Shown here piece after piece: positions 22,927-29,335 of a stretch of DNA of 29,335 nucleotides. Each line of letters opens with the position of its first letter. Position 1 is the first letter of the stretch. A program made the position numbers and the translations under genes. The DNA is from CAZOWW01 sp964583765 (lineage in GTDB: Bacteria > Actinomycetota > Actinomycetes > Actinomycetales > Kineosporiaceae), in assembly GCA_964583765.1 (NCBI GenBank), contig CAZOWW010000076.1, forward strand, positions 1 to 29,335, read 5' to 3'. The notes below the pieces were generated by a model that saw only the letters and a list, made by a program, of their open reading frames with translations, was not told where the DNA came from and ran no database searches.

Positions 22927-22975
22927 GTGCGCAAGGGCCCCGGACGCCGATCTTCGTCCTGGGGCCCTTGCGCAC
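22927..22975. terminator. Strong bidirectional hairpin terminator
   Basis: GTGCGCAAGGGCCCC (22927-22941) and GGGGCCCTTGCGCAC (22961-22975) form a perfect 15-bp stem. The 19-nt loop contains a further GGAC/GTCC pairing after a one-base bulge. It lies between the convergent MiaE-like and DUF3107 genes and could terminate both. Confidence 0.8.
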
Positions 22976-23002
22976 AGACGTGTCTCCCGGATCGTCCCGT
23001 GG

Positions 23003-23227
23003 TCAGGTGGTGCCGAAGCCGACCCGACGCACCTCGGGGACCCCGACCTCGACGTAGCCGATCCGCTCGCTGGGGATGAGCACGAGTCGTCCCTTGTCGT
23101 CGGTCAGGCGCAGCAGGGTCTTGCCCGTGATGGCGGCGGCGACCGCCTCGGCCACGGCTTCGGGTGACTCCTCGGACTCCAGGACGACCTCGCGGGCCAC
23201 GTCCGTGACGCCGATCTTGACCTCCAC
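23003..23227 (-). CDS. DUF3107 protein
   Basis: A 74-aa actinobacterial protein of unknown function and normal family length. It has the DUF3107 pattern: MEVKIGVTDVAREVVLESEE at the N-terminus, an Ala-rich helix EAVAEAVAAAITGK, and the strand pair LLRLTDDKGRLVLIPSERIGYVEVG. The GTG at 23227 has GGAGG eight bases upstream. A TetR gene lies upstream on the same strand and a strong hairpin directly downstream. The DUF3107/TetR/DUF3152 neighbourhood is conserved in actinobacteria, but no shared function is known. The 261 bp to the TetR gene hold only short repeated GC-rich words (23425-23520). Confidence 0.92.
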   Translation of the reverse strand: MEVKIGVTDVAREVVLESEESPEAVAEAVAAAITGKTLLRLTDDKGRLVLIPSERIGYVEVGVPEVRRVGFGTT

Positions 23228-23488
23228 CGTGGTGGCCTCCAGTCGCTTGGCGCAGATGAGCTCATGATGCGGTCCGTGTGCACGGGCCGGACCGACCCGG
23301 AAGGTCGGCCTGGCCCGAATCTAACCCAGTGCTCCCCCGCCGGGCAGCACGGCACGGGGTCTTGCCCCGGTTGGACCGCGCGCCTGAGCCACCTGCGGTG
23401 GTGGCGGGACGTCGTTGGCCGTGCAGGGTGGGCCTCGACGCCCGTGGTGGGCCTCAACGCCATGAGCGGTGCGACCTCGTGGTGCGGC

Positions 23489-24175
23489 TCAACACCCGTG
23501 GGGCTGCTCGACCTCGTGCCGGGACCCTGTCTCGTGCAACGCCTCAGCCCGTTCGACCGCCTCGGCCCGCGGGAAGCCCCCGATCCCCCGCCAGGACAGG
23601 GCCGTGACGAGTCGCTCGGCCTCAGCGCGGGGCACAGGGCGCCCGGAGTTGATCCAGTAGCGGGCGGTCACCTGGGACATTCCGACCAGGGCCACCGCCA
23701 GGAACTCGGCTTCCGCCTCGGGCAGCAGGGTCTCCTCACGGATCGCCGAGGCGATCGCCAGGGCGCAGGATCGGGTCAGCGTGTCCATGCGCGCCCGCAC
23801 TGTGAGGTCGTTGGTCAGGTCCGATTCGAAGAGCAGCCGGAAGGACTGTCCGTCACGGTTGATGTAGTCGAAGTAGGCGGCAATGGTGGCGGCCACGCGC
23901 TGCTTGTTGTCCCCGGGAGTTGTCAATGCATCACGGAGGGTATTGACCAGGTCCTCGGCGTGCTGATCGATCAGCGCCAGGTACAACTCCAGCTTTCCCG
24001 GGAAATGCTGGTAGAGGACCGGTTTCGTGACACCTGCCTGCTCGGCGATGTCATCCATGGCCGCCCCGTGGTAGCCCTGTGTGACGAATATGTGCTGAGC
24101 GGCGTGCAGCAGCTGGGTTCGGCGAACGGTGCGTGGCAGTCGCACTCCCCGGCCGGACGAACCGGCGGTGGTCAC
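23489..24175 (-). CDS. TetR-family regulator (DUF3107/DUF3152 neighbourhood)
   Basis: A 228-aa transcriptional regulator. The N-terminal helix-turn-helix domain spans about 18-65 (RRTQLLHAAQHIFVTQGYHG, then MDDIAEQAGVTKPVLYQHFPGKLELY); the C-terminal ligand-binding part includes YFDYINRDGQSFRLLFESDL. The GTG start at 24175 has GGAGG eight bases upstream. It is divergent from the DUF3152 gene (93 bp between starts), so it may control that promoter, although I see no clear operator palindrome there. It is conserved beside DUF3107 in actinobacteria. Ligand unknown. It is unrelated in sequence to the other TetR at 27626-28240. Confidence 0.93.
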   Translation of the reverse strand: MTTAGSSGRGVRLPRTVRRTQLLHAAQHIFVTQGYHGAAMDDIAEQAGVTKPVLYQHFPGKLELYLALIDQHAEDLVNTLRDALTTPGDNKQRVAATIAAYFDYINRDGQSFRLLFESDLTNDLTVRARMDTLTRSCALAIASAIREETLLPEAEAEFLAVALVGMSQVTARYWINSGRPVPRAEAERLVTALSWRGIGGFPRAEAVERAEALHETGSRHEVEQPHGC

Positions 24176-24268
24176 GGCGGGTGCCTCCGGGTGGATGGGG
24201 TATTCGCAATCCTACGCAACGCCGACGCGCGCTCCCGGTCCAGGCCCGTGACGTGACATGCTCGAGGG

Positions 24269-25735
24269 ATGCCGTACACGCCACCCCCCTCCGGGCCCGA
24301 CAAGGATGCCCGGTACCGCGCATCCTTGGGGACGTCGGAACGGCGTGCGGCGCGCCCGTCGGGACATGGGCGTGACGAGGTCGACCTGGAGTCCTACCTC
24401 GAGGAGTTCCCCGCGGATCCACTCGCGGGCGAACATTTCCGACCCCGGCGCCCCGGCGGTCCGCGCCCCCCTGGCTCCGGTCCTGCCTCCCCGTACCGCG
24501 ATTCGCGTCCCCCCGGTTCCGGTCCTGCCACCCCGTACCGCGAACAGCTTCCCCGGGATCCCGCGACCATGCCTCTGCGGGCGCGGCACCGGGCACCCGA
24601 GGGCCGGCCGGAGGCGAGTGCGCCGTCCGGCGGTGCCCCTGCGGGGGCAGGAATCGGGTACGGGTACGGGGCCCGCCCGTTCGTGGGGGCGCAACCTCCC
24701 ACCGGTGCGGGACCTCTGAGCGGTCCGGTGACGGTGCCCCTGCGCCGGTCACCCGACGGTCCTGTCCCGGGCGCCCTCGACACTGCGGGTGCGGACGCTC
24801 CGTGGGACCTTCCGGGGCGACGGGCCCGACGCCGGGCCGAACCGGCACGACCGGCGCCCTCCGGGCCGGGCCGGTTGCACGGGGGAGCGGTGGCGGTGCT
24901 GGCACTCGCCTTCCTGCTGGGTGTGGCGTCGGTGGCCGCGGCGATCTGGGGCATCGGTGCCGGGGCGTCCCCGAACTCGGCCCGGGGCGGTGCCCGGGGC
25001 ACGGTGCTCGCCCAGGGGGCACTGACCCCGGCGACCACCCCGAACCGGGGGAACCGGGGGAGCAACGTGGCCACGCCCCGGAACACACCATCGCCGACCG
25101 CCAGCCCCTCGGTGACCCTGCCTCCAGGGCTGACTGCGGAGGACGTGCGGGCCGGTTTGCTCAGCAAGTCCTTCCCGCAACACGGCTCGGGGCATCTGAA
25201 CGTCGTCCCTGGACGCGTCCCGGCACCAGGGACGGGTTCGGTGCGCCAGGTGGTCGTCCAGATCGAGGACGGCCTGCAGGTCGACCCGCAGAAGTTCGCC
25301 ACGTTCGTGATGGCCACCCTCAACGATCCCCGCAGTTGGGGCGCCGGGCACCGGATGACCTTCGCCCGCACGGACGACGTCCACGCACCCATTCACGTCG
25401 TCCTCGCCACGCCCGACACCTCCTCGTCCATGTGCCTGCCCCTCATCACCGACGGCGTCCTGTCCTGCCGGCACGGTGACTCAGCGATCCTGACCGTCTA
25501 CCGCTGGGTCAACGCCACCCCCGACTACGGCACCGATCGCACGGAGTACCGCGAGTACCTGGTGAACCACGAGGTCGGTCACGTCCTCGGCCACGGTCAT
25601 GTGCTCTGTCCCGGTACCGGCAAGCCCGCGCCCGTGATGTTGCAGCAGACCAAGGGCCTGCACGGCTGCGCCATCAACCCCTGGCCGTACCCCGACTCCC
25701 CGGAACACTTGGTCACCGGCCCGGCCGTGAGCTGA
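24269..25735 (+). CDS. Membrane-anchored DUF3152 protein with metzincin-like zinc motif
   Basis: A 488-aa protein with a ~200-residue Pro/Arg/Gly-rich cytoplasmic head, one transmembrane helix (about 206-228, AVAVLALAFLLGVASVAAAIW), a Thr/Pro-rich linker and an extracytoplasmic DUF3152 domain (about 285-485). That domain contains HEVGHVLGHGH (434-444), matching HExxHxxGxxH of metzincin-type zinc metallopeptidases, so it may be a cell-surface protease; activity is inference. Cysteines at 389, 400, 447 and 467 could form two disulfides. The ATG at 24269 has GAGGG immediately before it (too close to be ideal). A duplicated RPPGSGPA-x-PYR unit lies in the head. It ends convergently with the MFS gene. 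Confidence 0.9.
   Translation: MPYTPPPSGPDKDARYRASLGTSERRAARPSGHGRDEVDLESYLEEFPADPLAGEHFRPRRPGGPRPPGSGPASPYRDSRPPGSGPATPYREQLPRDPATMPLRARHRAPEGRPEASAPSGGAPAGAGIGYGYGARPFVGAQPPTGAGPLSGPVTVPLRRSPDGPVPGALDTAGADAPWDLPGRRARRRAEPARPAPSGPGRLHGGAVAVLALAFLLGVASVAAAIWGIGAGASPNSARGGARGTVLAQGALTPATTPNRGNRGSNVATPRNTPSPTASPSVTLPPGLTAEDVRAGLLSKSFPQHGSGHLNVVPGRVPAPGTGSVRQVVVQIEDGLQVDPQKFATFVMATLNDPRSWGAGHRMTFARTDDVHAPIHVVLATPDTSSSMCLPLITDGVLSCRHGDSAILTVYRWVNATPDYGTDRTEYREYLVNHEVGHVLGHGHVLCPGTGKPAPVMLQQTKGLHGCAINPWPYPDSPEHLVTGPAVS
24464..24547. repeat. Two tandem 42-bp units in the DUF3152 gene
   Basis: 24464-24505 and 24506-24547 encode RPPGSGPASPYRDS and RPPGSGPATPYREQ. The 42-bp period keeps the frame. 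The DNA copies differ at a few positions, so the event is older than the SSTTGA duplication in the DUF1003 gene. Confidence 0.85.
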
Positions 25736-25782
25736 TCGGGTCGTCGTCCTGACCGGATGTCGTCCGGATCGGGTCGTCGTCC
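25734..25782. repeat. 16-bp direct repeat overlapping the DUF3152 stop codon
   Basis: GATCGGGTCGTCGTCC occurs at 25734-25749, sharing two bases with the TGA stop, and again at 25767-25782. TCGTCCGGATC is also repeated inside the region. It resembles the repeat at the pilB 3' end. Confidence 0.8.
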
Positions 25783-25810
25783 GGATCCTGGGTGTGGCGC
25801 GACGGTCGTC

Positions 25811-25831
25811 CCAGGTCGGCGTGCGACCTGG
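25811..25831. terminator. Hairpin between convergent DUF3152 and MFS genes
   Basis: CCAGGTCG-GCGTG-CGACCTGG is a perfect 8-bp stem with a 5-nt loop in the 147-bp gap between convergent genes. It could terminate both; there is no U-run. Confidence 0.55.
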
Positions 25832-25882
25832 CCGGGGTCCGGCGCAGGGCGCGGTGCCCGTGCCAGTTCGATCCGTGTCGGC

Positions 25883-27367
25883 TCAGGTGGGATCGGCCGG
25901 GGTCGCGTCATCCGGTTGAGGGTCCCGGCCGCTCACGGAGTTCGGGAGCAGCAATGCCGCCCCCAGGGTGAGGACGCCGAAGGCGACCGGCCACCAGAAC
26001 GTGTCGCCGAACGCGTGCCCGAGTACGGCTGCGTCCGGATGGCCACCGGCAGCAGCCGCGCCGGTCGTGATCCGCTGCTGCAGGACGACGAGCAGGACGG
26101 CGCCGCCGAGTGAGCCACCGAGGTTCTGGAGCACGCGCATCGCGGTGGTGCCGCGGGGTACCTGCTCGCCACGGAGGTCGGCCAACGCCGCAGCCATCAC
26201 CGGCACCATGATCAGGCCGTTGCTCAGACCGCCGGCCAACTGGAGGAGGCACAGCGCCGGGTACGGCGTCCCCGCGTCGAGTCGGGTCAGGGCGAGGTTC
26301 ACGGCGAGCACGAGAACCAGCCCGGCGCAGGCCAACCGGCGGGCGCCGGCTCGCTCGACGATACGCGAGGTCAGGACCAAGGAGAGACCCATCCCCAACC
26401 CGAACGGGATCATCAGCAGGCCGGTCTGCCGCGCGTCCTGCCCGCGAACCTGCTGGAAGTACAGCGGCAGCAGGCTCATGGTGCCGAAGACCACGGACAT
26501 CGCGAGGAAGAGGACCACACCCGCACTCCCGAATCCGCGACGTCGCAGCAGGCGCACGTCGATGACCGGGACGATCCGTGGGGACGACGAGCGCACGACG
26601 AACGCGGTGAGGAGTGTGAGTCCGGCCGCGAGCGCGAGGACGGAGCCCGTCGCGGTGAACGATCCCTTCCTGCTCGCCTCGGTGAAACCGTAGACCAGCG
26701 CGACCGAGCCGCCCGAGACCAGGACCAAGCCTGCCAGGTCCAGCCTGCCGGCCGTGCCCATGCGGGCCGACGGGACGTGCCGCGGGGACAATGCGAGGGC
26801 GATCAGGCACACGGGGATGTTGACGAAGAAGATCCAGCGCCAGGACAGATCTGTCACGATCCAGCCGCCGAGCACCGGTCCCAGGACCGGTCCGAGCAGC
26901 GCGGAGACCCCGGTGATGGCCATGGCCTTCGCGAGCCGGGCAGGGCCGGCGGCCACCGCGAGCACAGACTGGGCAACCGGCAGGATCAGGCCACCGCCGA
27001 GGCCCTGGATGGCCCGGAACGCGATCAGACTCGAGGCCGACCAGGCGAAACCGCAGAGAACCGATCCGGTGAGGAAGAGGACGAGGGACGCCATCCACAC
27101 CGCTCGCCCGCCGTATCGCTCCATGGCCCAGCCGCCGATCGGGATCACCGTGGCCATGGCGATCAGGTACCCGGTGCCCACCCATTGCAGGGTGGTCAGG
27201 GGGACCGCGAACTCCCGCAGAAGGGTGTTCGTCGCGACGTTCGTCATGGTGATGTCCAGCTGCATCATGATCGCCCCCAGGCTCACGATCGCGCCGAGCC
27301 GGATGAGTTCCGGGGTGAGCCGGGTCGGGTCGTCGTGCTGGCTCTGCTGTAAATGTTTACTGCGCAT
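25883..27367 (-). CDS. DHA2-type (EmrB/QacA) MFS drug efflux transporter
   Basis: A 494-aa inner-membrane H+ antiporter with about 14 hydrophobic helices, as in the DHA2 group. Conserved segments include the TM1 motif MMQLDITMTNVA (Asp in helix 1), the motif-A-like loop GGWAMERYGGRAVWM, FRAIQGLGGGLILPVAQS, and motif C LGPVLGPVLGGW. The substrate is unknown; relatives export antibiotics, dyes and biocides. The ATG at 27367 has AAGGAG eight bases upstream. Codons 3-7 form a palindromic operator-like site and include a TTA leucine codon, rare at this GC content. A TetR gene lies 258 bp upstream on the same strand with a matching site at its own promoter, so TetR repression of the pump is likely. 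Confidence 0.95.
   Translation of the reverse strand: MRSKHLQQSQHDDPTRLTPELIRLGAIVSLGAIMMQLDITMTNVATNTLLREFAVPLTTLQWVGTGYLIAMATVIPIGGWAMERYGGRAVWMASLVLFLTGSVLCGFAWSASSLIAFRAIQGLGGGLILPVAQSVLAVAAGPARLAKAMAITGVSALLGPVLGPVLGGWIVTDLSWRWIFFVNIPVCLIALALSPRHVPSARMGTAGRLDLAGLVLVSGGSVALVYGFTEASRKGSFTATGSVLALAAGLTLLTAFVVRSSSPRIVPVIDVRLLRRRGFGSAGVVLFLAMSVVFGTMSLLPLYFQQVRGQDARQTGLLMIPFGLGMGLSLVLTSRIVERAGARRLACAGLVLVLAVNLALTRLDAGTPYPALCLLQLAGGLSNGLIMVPVMAAALADLRGEQVPRGTTAMRVLQNLGGSLGGAVLLVVLQQRITTGAAAAGGHPDAAVLGHAFGDTFWWPVAFGVLTLGAALLLPNSVSGRDPQPDDATPADPT
27347..27361 (-). promoter_or_regulatory. TetR-operator-like palindrome inside the MFS coding start
   Basis: Minus strand AGTAAACATTTACAG, with core GTAAA-CA-TTTAC (27349-27360) a perfect inverted repeat. 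It coincides exactly with codons 3-7 of the MFS gene. It matches the site at the TetR promoter (28242-28256) at 12 of 15 positions. Confidence 0.6.
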
Positions 27368-27458
27368 GTTGCCTGCTCCTTCCGTGCGGGCACCGTTCGG
27401 GGCGTGTTCCGCATACGGGGCGGGGTGTCATCTGTTCGGGGATGTCCGCCCGAGCCGG

Positions 27459-27560
27459 GACGCCGCGCCTGGCGTGAGCGTGGGAACCTCAGGCGTGGGA
27501 CGGGGATGCAGGGCGTGGGACGGGGCGCATGGACCGAGGACGCCGCGCCCGGCGTGAGCG
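27459..27560. repeat. Direct repeats between the TetR and MFS genes
   Basis: A 22-bp element GACGCCGCGCCTGGCGTGAG-CG (27459-27480) recurs at 27539-27560 with one mismatch. Between them GGCGTGGGACGGGG is repeated at 27492-27505 and 27512-27525 (20-bp period), and GGCGTGAGCG recurs near 27576. The gap has no other recognisable feature apart from the MFS RBS. Confidence 0.8.
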
Positions 27561-27625
27561 GGTGGGGGAGGGGTCGGCGTGAGCGTGTGGGGCGAGGCGC
27601 CGGTAGCCGTAGCTGATGGAAGAGG

Positions 27626-28240
27626 TCAGGGGCTGGGCGGCCCATGGTTCGGGCCGGTCAGGCCGTCGATGAGCTGGCTGATGATCTGATCGCGCACGTA
27701 CTCCGGGTCTGCGAGATCCGGCCGGCCCAGGCTCTGCGCGAATCGCTGGGCGAAGTACGTGGACAGGCCCACCAGTGCACCCACGCACGTCAGATAGGCA
27801 ATCTCGAACGGTCGGTCCGCGAGGAACGTGCCCGCGCGTTGACCCGCCTCGTAGATCTCCCGCAGGCCTGACGGCAGATCCTGCGCCGCGGGGAACGGGC
27901 TGATGTCCTGGCCTGCCAGGCCCTCGTGCAGGAAGATCGCGATCAGTTCGGGGTGGGCGTGGAAGTCGTCGAACATGCCGGTGAGCACGTGGCGCATCCC
28001 GGCGTAGGGCCCCAGCCCGTTGGCCCGCTCGATGTGCCTGGCCATCCCGGCACCGGACCGACCGCGCAGATGATCCACGACCGCGGCGTACAACCTCTCC
28101 TTGCTGCCGAAGTGGTGGTAGATCATGCGCTCGTTGACCCCGGCCCGCTGCACGATCGACTGCACCCGGCTCCCCTTGAGACCGTGGCGGGCGAACTCCT
28201 CCGCGGCGGCGTCCAGGAGCAAGGTTCGACTGTCGGTCAC
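27626..28240 (-). CDS. TetR-family repressor of the adjacent efflux pump
   Basis: A 204-aa TetR protein. The HTH domain is at the N-terminus (TLLLDAAAEEFARHGLKGSR, then VQSIVQRAGVNERMIYHHFGSKERLYAAVV); the rest is the all-helical effector domain. The GTG start at 28240 has no Shine-Dalgarno: an operator palindrome and a candidate -10 lie directly upstream, so the mRNA may be leaderless. The same palindrome recurs at the start of the MFS gene downstream, which argues for autoregulation and control of the pump. The inducing ligand is unknown and may be a pump substrate. The frame is open upstream to 28927, but that part is antisense to the MoeB-like gene and shows no homology. Confidence 0.93.
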   Translation of the reverse strand: MTDSRTLLLDAAAEEFARHGLKGSRVQSIVQRAGVNERMIYHHFGSKERLYAAVVDHLRGRSGAGMARHIERANGLGPYAGMRHVLTGMFDDFHAHPELIAIFLHEGLAGQDISPFPAAQDLPSGLREIYEAGQRAGTFLADRPFEIAYLTCVGALVGLSTYFAQRFAQSLGRPDLADPEYVRDQIISQLIDGLTGPNHGPPSP

Positions 28241-28241
28241 G

Positions 28242-28275
28242 CAGTAAGTATTTACTTCACCCCTGATGTGGTCAA
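28242..28275 (-). promoter_or_regulatory. TetR promoter with overlapping operator
   Basis: Minus strand TTGACC (28275-28270), 17 bp, AATACT (28252-28247) form a good promoter; transcription would start at or next to the GTG at 28240, predicting a leaderless mRNA. The operator AGTAAATACTTACT (28243-28256; AGTAA/TTACT arms) covers the -10. The layout fits direct autorepression. Confidence 0.6.
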
Positions 28276-28372
28276 GCGTTCGTTCGGTCGGACGTCGCAC
28301 GGAGGGGAGGGTCGCCAGGGCCGGGAGGATGTCATCGCTGGCGGTCGGACGTGGCTCGGGCACACTGGCGGG

Positions 28373-29335
28373 GTGCCGTTCCCGCCGTTGGTCGAGCCGG
28401 GTCCTGAGCTCACCGCCGCCGAACGTGCCCGGTACGCGCGGCATCTGCTGCTTCCGGAGCTGTCCGGGGTGGGGCAGCGCAGGCTCCGGGCCGCGCGGGT
28501 GCTCGTGGTGGGCGCCGGTGGCCTGGGGAGTCCCGCGCTGCTCTACCTGGCTGCGGCGGGTGTGGGCACGATCGGGATCGTCGATGACGACATCGTCAGC
28601 GTCTCGAACCTCCAACGTCAGGTGGTGCACGGCGAGGCCGATCTGGGCCGCGCCAAGGTCGACTCGGCCCGTGAACGGGTGCGGCAGGTCGGCCCGGCAG
28701 CGGACGTCGTCCTGCATCGGTCGCGGTTCGACCGGGCGACCGCGCGCGAGGTTCTCTCGGGCTATCACCTGGTGCTCGACGGGTCGGACAACTTCCCCAC
28801 CCGGTACCTGATCTCGGATGCCTGCGCCGCGCTCCGCCTGCCCTGCGTCTGGGGAGCTGTGCTGCGATTCGATGCCCAGGTCAGTGTGTTCTGGGAAGGA
28901 CACGGGCCGACGTACCGCGATCTGCACCCGCGTCCCCCCGCGCCGGGGCAGGTCCCGTCGTGCGCAGAGGCCGGTGTTCTCGGGGCGGTCTGCGGGACCG
29001 TGGGATCCGTGATGGCCGTCGAGGCCGTGAAGCTGATCACGGGGGTCGGTGAGCCCTTGGTGGGCCGGCTGCTCGCACTCGACGCCGCAGCGATGACCTG
29101 GCGTGAGGTGGTTCTCCGCCGCGATCCGGGCAGGACCGGGCCACCCGAGCAGGACGACACCCGATGGGGGATCGATGCCGACCCGGCGGCATGTTCGGTG
29201 GCGGCGTCCGATTGTTCGGCGGCGTCCGACGAGGAGATCTCTTGCCCGGTACCCGCTGGGGCCGGGTGGATCCGCACGCTGTCACCGGCCGAGGGGGATG
29301 TTCCTGTGCCGGGTGCTATGGACAAGCTCTTGGTC
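28373..29335 (+). CDS. moeB: MoeB/ThiF-type E1 adenylyltransferase lacking zinc cysteines (3' truncated by window)
   Basis: An E1-like enzyme that adenylates the C-terminal Gly-Gly of a sulfur-carrier protein (MoaD, ThiS or CysO type). The frame is open for 321 codons to the window edge. The ATP-binding GAGGLGS (47-53), SNLQRQVVHG (78-87), DGSDNFPTRY (136-145) and conserved PSCAEAG (Cys197) are present. The zinc CxxC that normally reads CYRCLYP is TYRDLHP (T180, D183), and the second CxxC expected near DPECAVC is DPGRTG, so the structural zinc site appears lost. Actinobacterial MoeZ-type homologues continue into a rhodanese domain (about 390 aa); that part would lie beyond the window. From about 255 the sequence diverges, with scattered Cys (273, 281, 291). 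The GTG at 28373 is chosen for the PLVEPGPELT start. Confidence 0.88.
   Translation, partial: MPFPPLVEPGPELTAAERARYARHLLLPELSGVGQRRLRAARVLVVGAGGLGSPALLYLAAAGVGTIGIVDDDIVSVSNLQRQVVHGEADLGRAKVDSARERVRQVGPAADVVLHRSRFDRATAREVLSGYHLVLDGSDNFPTRYLISDACAALRLPCVWGAVLRFDAQVSVFWEGHGPTYRDLHPRPPAPGQVPSCAEAGVLGAVCGTVGSVMAVEAVKLITGVGEPLVGRLLALDAAAMTWREVVLRRDPGRTGPPEQDDTRWGIDADPAACSVAASDCSAASDEEISCPVPAGAGWIRTLSPAEGDVPVPGAMDKLLV

Noticed and set aside
22785..23057. Plus-strand ORF covering the 33-bp repeats after the MiaE-like gene
   Set aside because: It overlaps the strong hairpin and the antisense of DUF3107, and its apparent protein repeat follows from the DNA duplication. No RBS was seen.
1..29335. Search for tRNA, rRNA, IS elements, CRISPR and phage genes
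   Set aside because: No tRNA-like TTCGA arm with acceptor pairing, transposase motif, regularly spaced repeat-spacer pattern or phage structural gene was recognised.

Overview
The window comes from a high-GC actinobacterium (roughly 70-75% G+C, frequent GTG starts, Pro/Ala-rich protein termini). Most genes belong to the conserved actinobacterial core: DUF3107, DUF3152, a DUF6758-type zinc-ribbon protein, the PHP-MarC pair, a CBS/MgtE_N protein coupled to a DUF1003 protein, and a MiaE-like ferritin-fold gene divergent from a DEAD-box helicase. A Micrococcales-type genome is my best guess, but no rRNA or other decisive marker is present. I saw no tRNA, rRNA, insertion sequence, prophage or CRISPR.

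Layout. 1-4489 (minus): a cytoplasmic CBS/MgtE_N protein, a DUF1003 membrane protein (stop and start share one base) and a PilB/GspE ATPase with an extra C-terminal pair of zinc ribbons. 4686-5279 (minus): a conserved hypothetical protein. 5479-8682 (minus): an assimilatory sulfur unit of siroheme sulfite reductase, a small two-CxxC protein and APS/PAPS reductase. Consecutive frames overlap by 4 nt, and a 43-codon leader peptide ending SATCPA lies upstream of the reductase. 9158-11174 (plus): a YflT-like two-helix membrane protein and a Tat-type polysaccharide deacetylase. 11235-13569 (minus): Xaa-Pro aminopeptidase and a Nudix hydrolase. 13892-18671 (plus): the DUF6758-type protein, PHP phosphoesterase, MarC, and a GAF-PP2C-histidine-kinase-like regulator. 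18711-21728 (minus): an MpaB-type oxygenase and a DEAD-box helicase. 21963-22784 (plus): a MiaE-like ferritin-fold gene interrupted by an in-frame TAG. 23003-24175 (minus): DUF3107 and a TetR regulator. 24269-25735 (plus): a membrane-anchored DUF3152 protein with a metzincin-like motif. 25883-28240 (minus): a TetR regulator and a DHA2-type efflux pump that share an operator-like palindrome. 28373-end (plus): a MoeB/ThiF-type E1 enzyme, cut by the window edge.

The main things to look at again are the amber codon in the MiaE-like gene, the leader peptide upstream of sulfite reductase, loss of the zinc cysteines in the MoeB-like protein, the zinc-ribbon tail on PilB, the paired TetR operators (one inside the efflux-pump coding start), and short degenerate GC-rich direct repeats that recur at gene ends. 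I found no clearly new multi-gene system; the window is mostly conserved housekeeping sequence with these local oddities.
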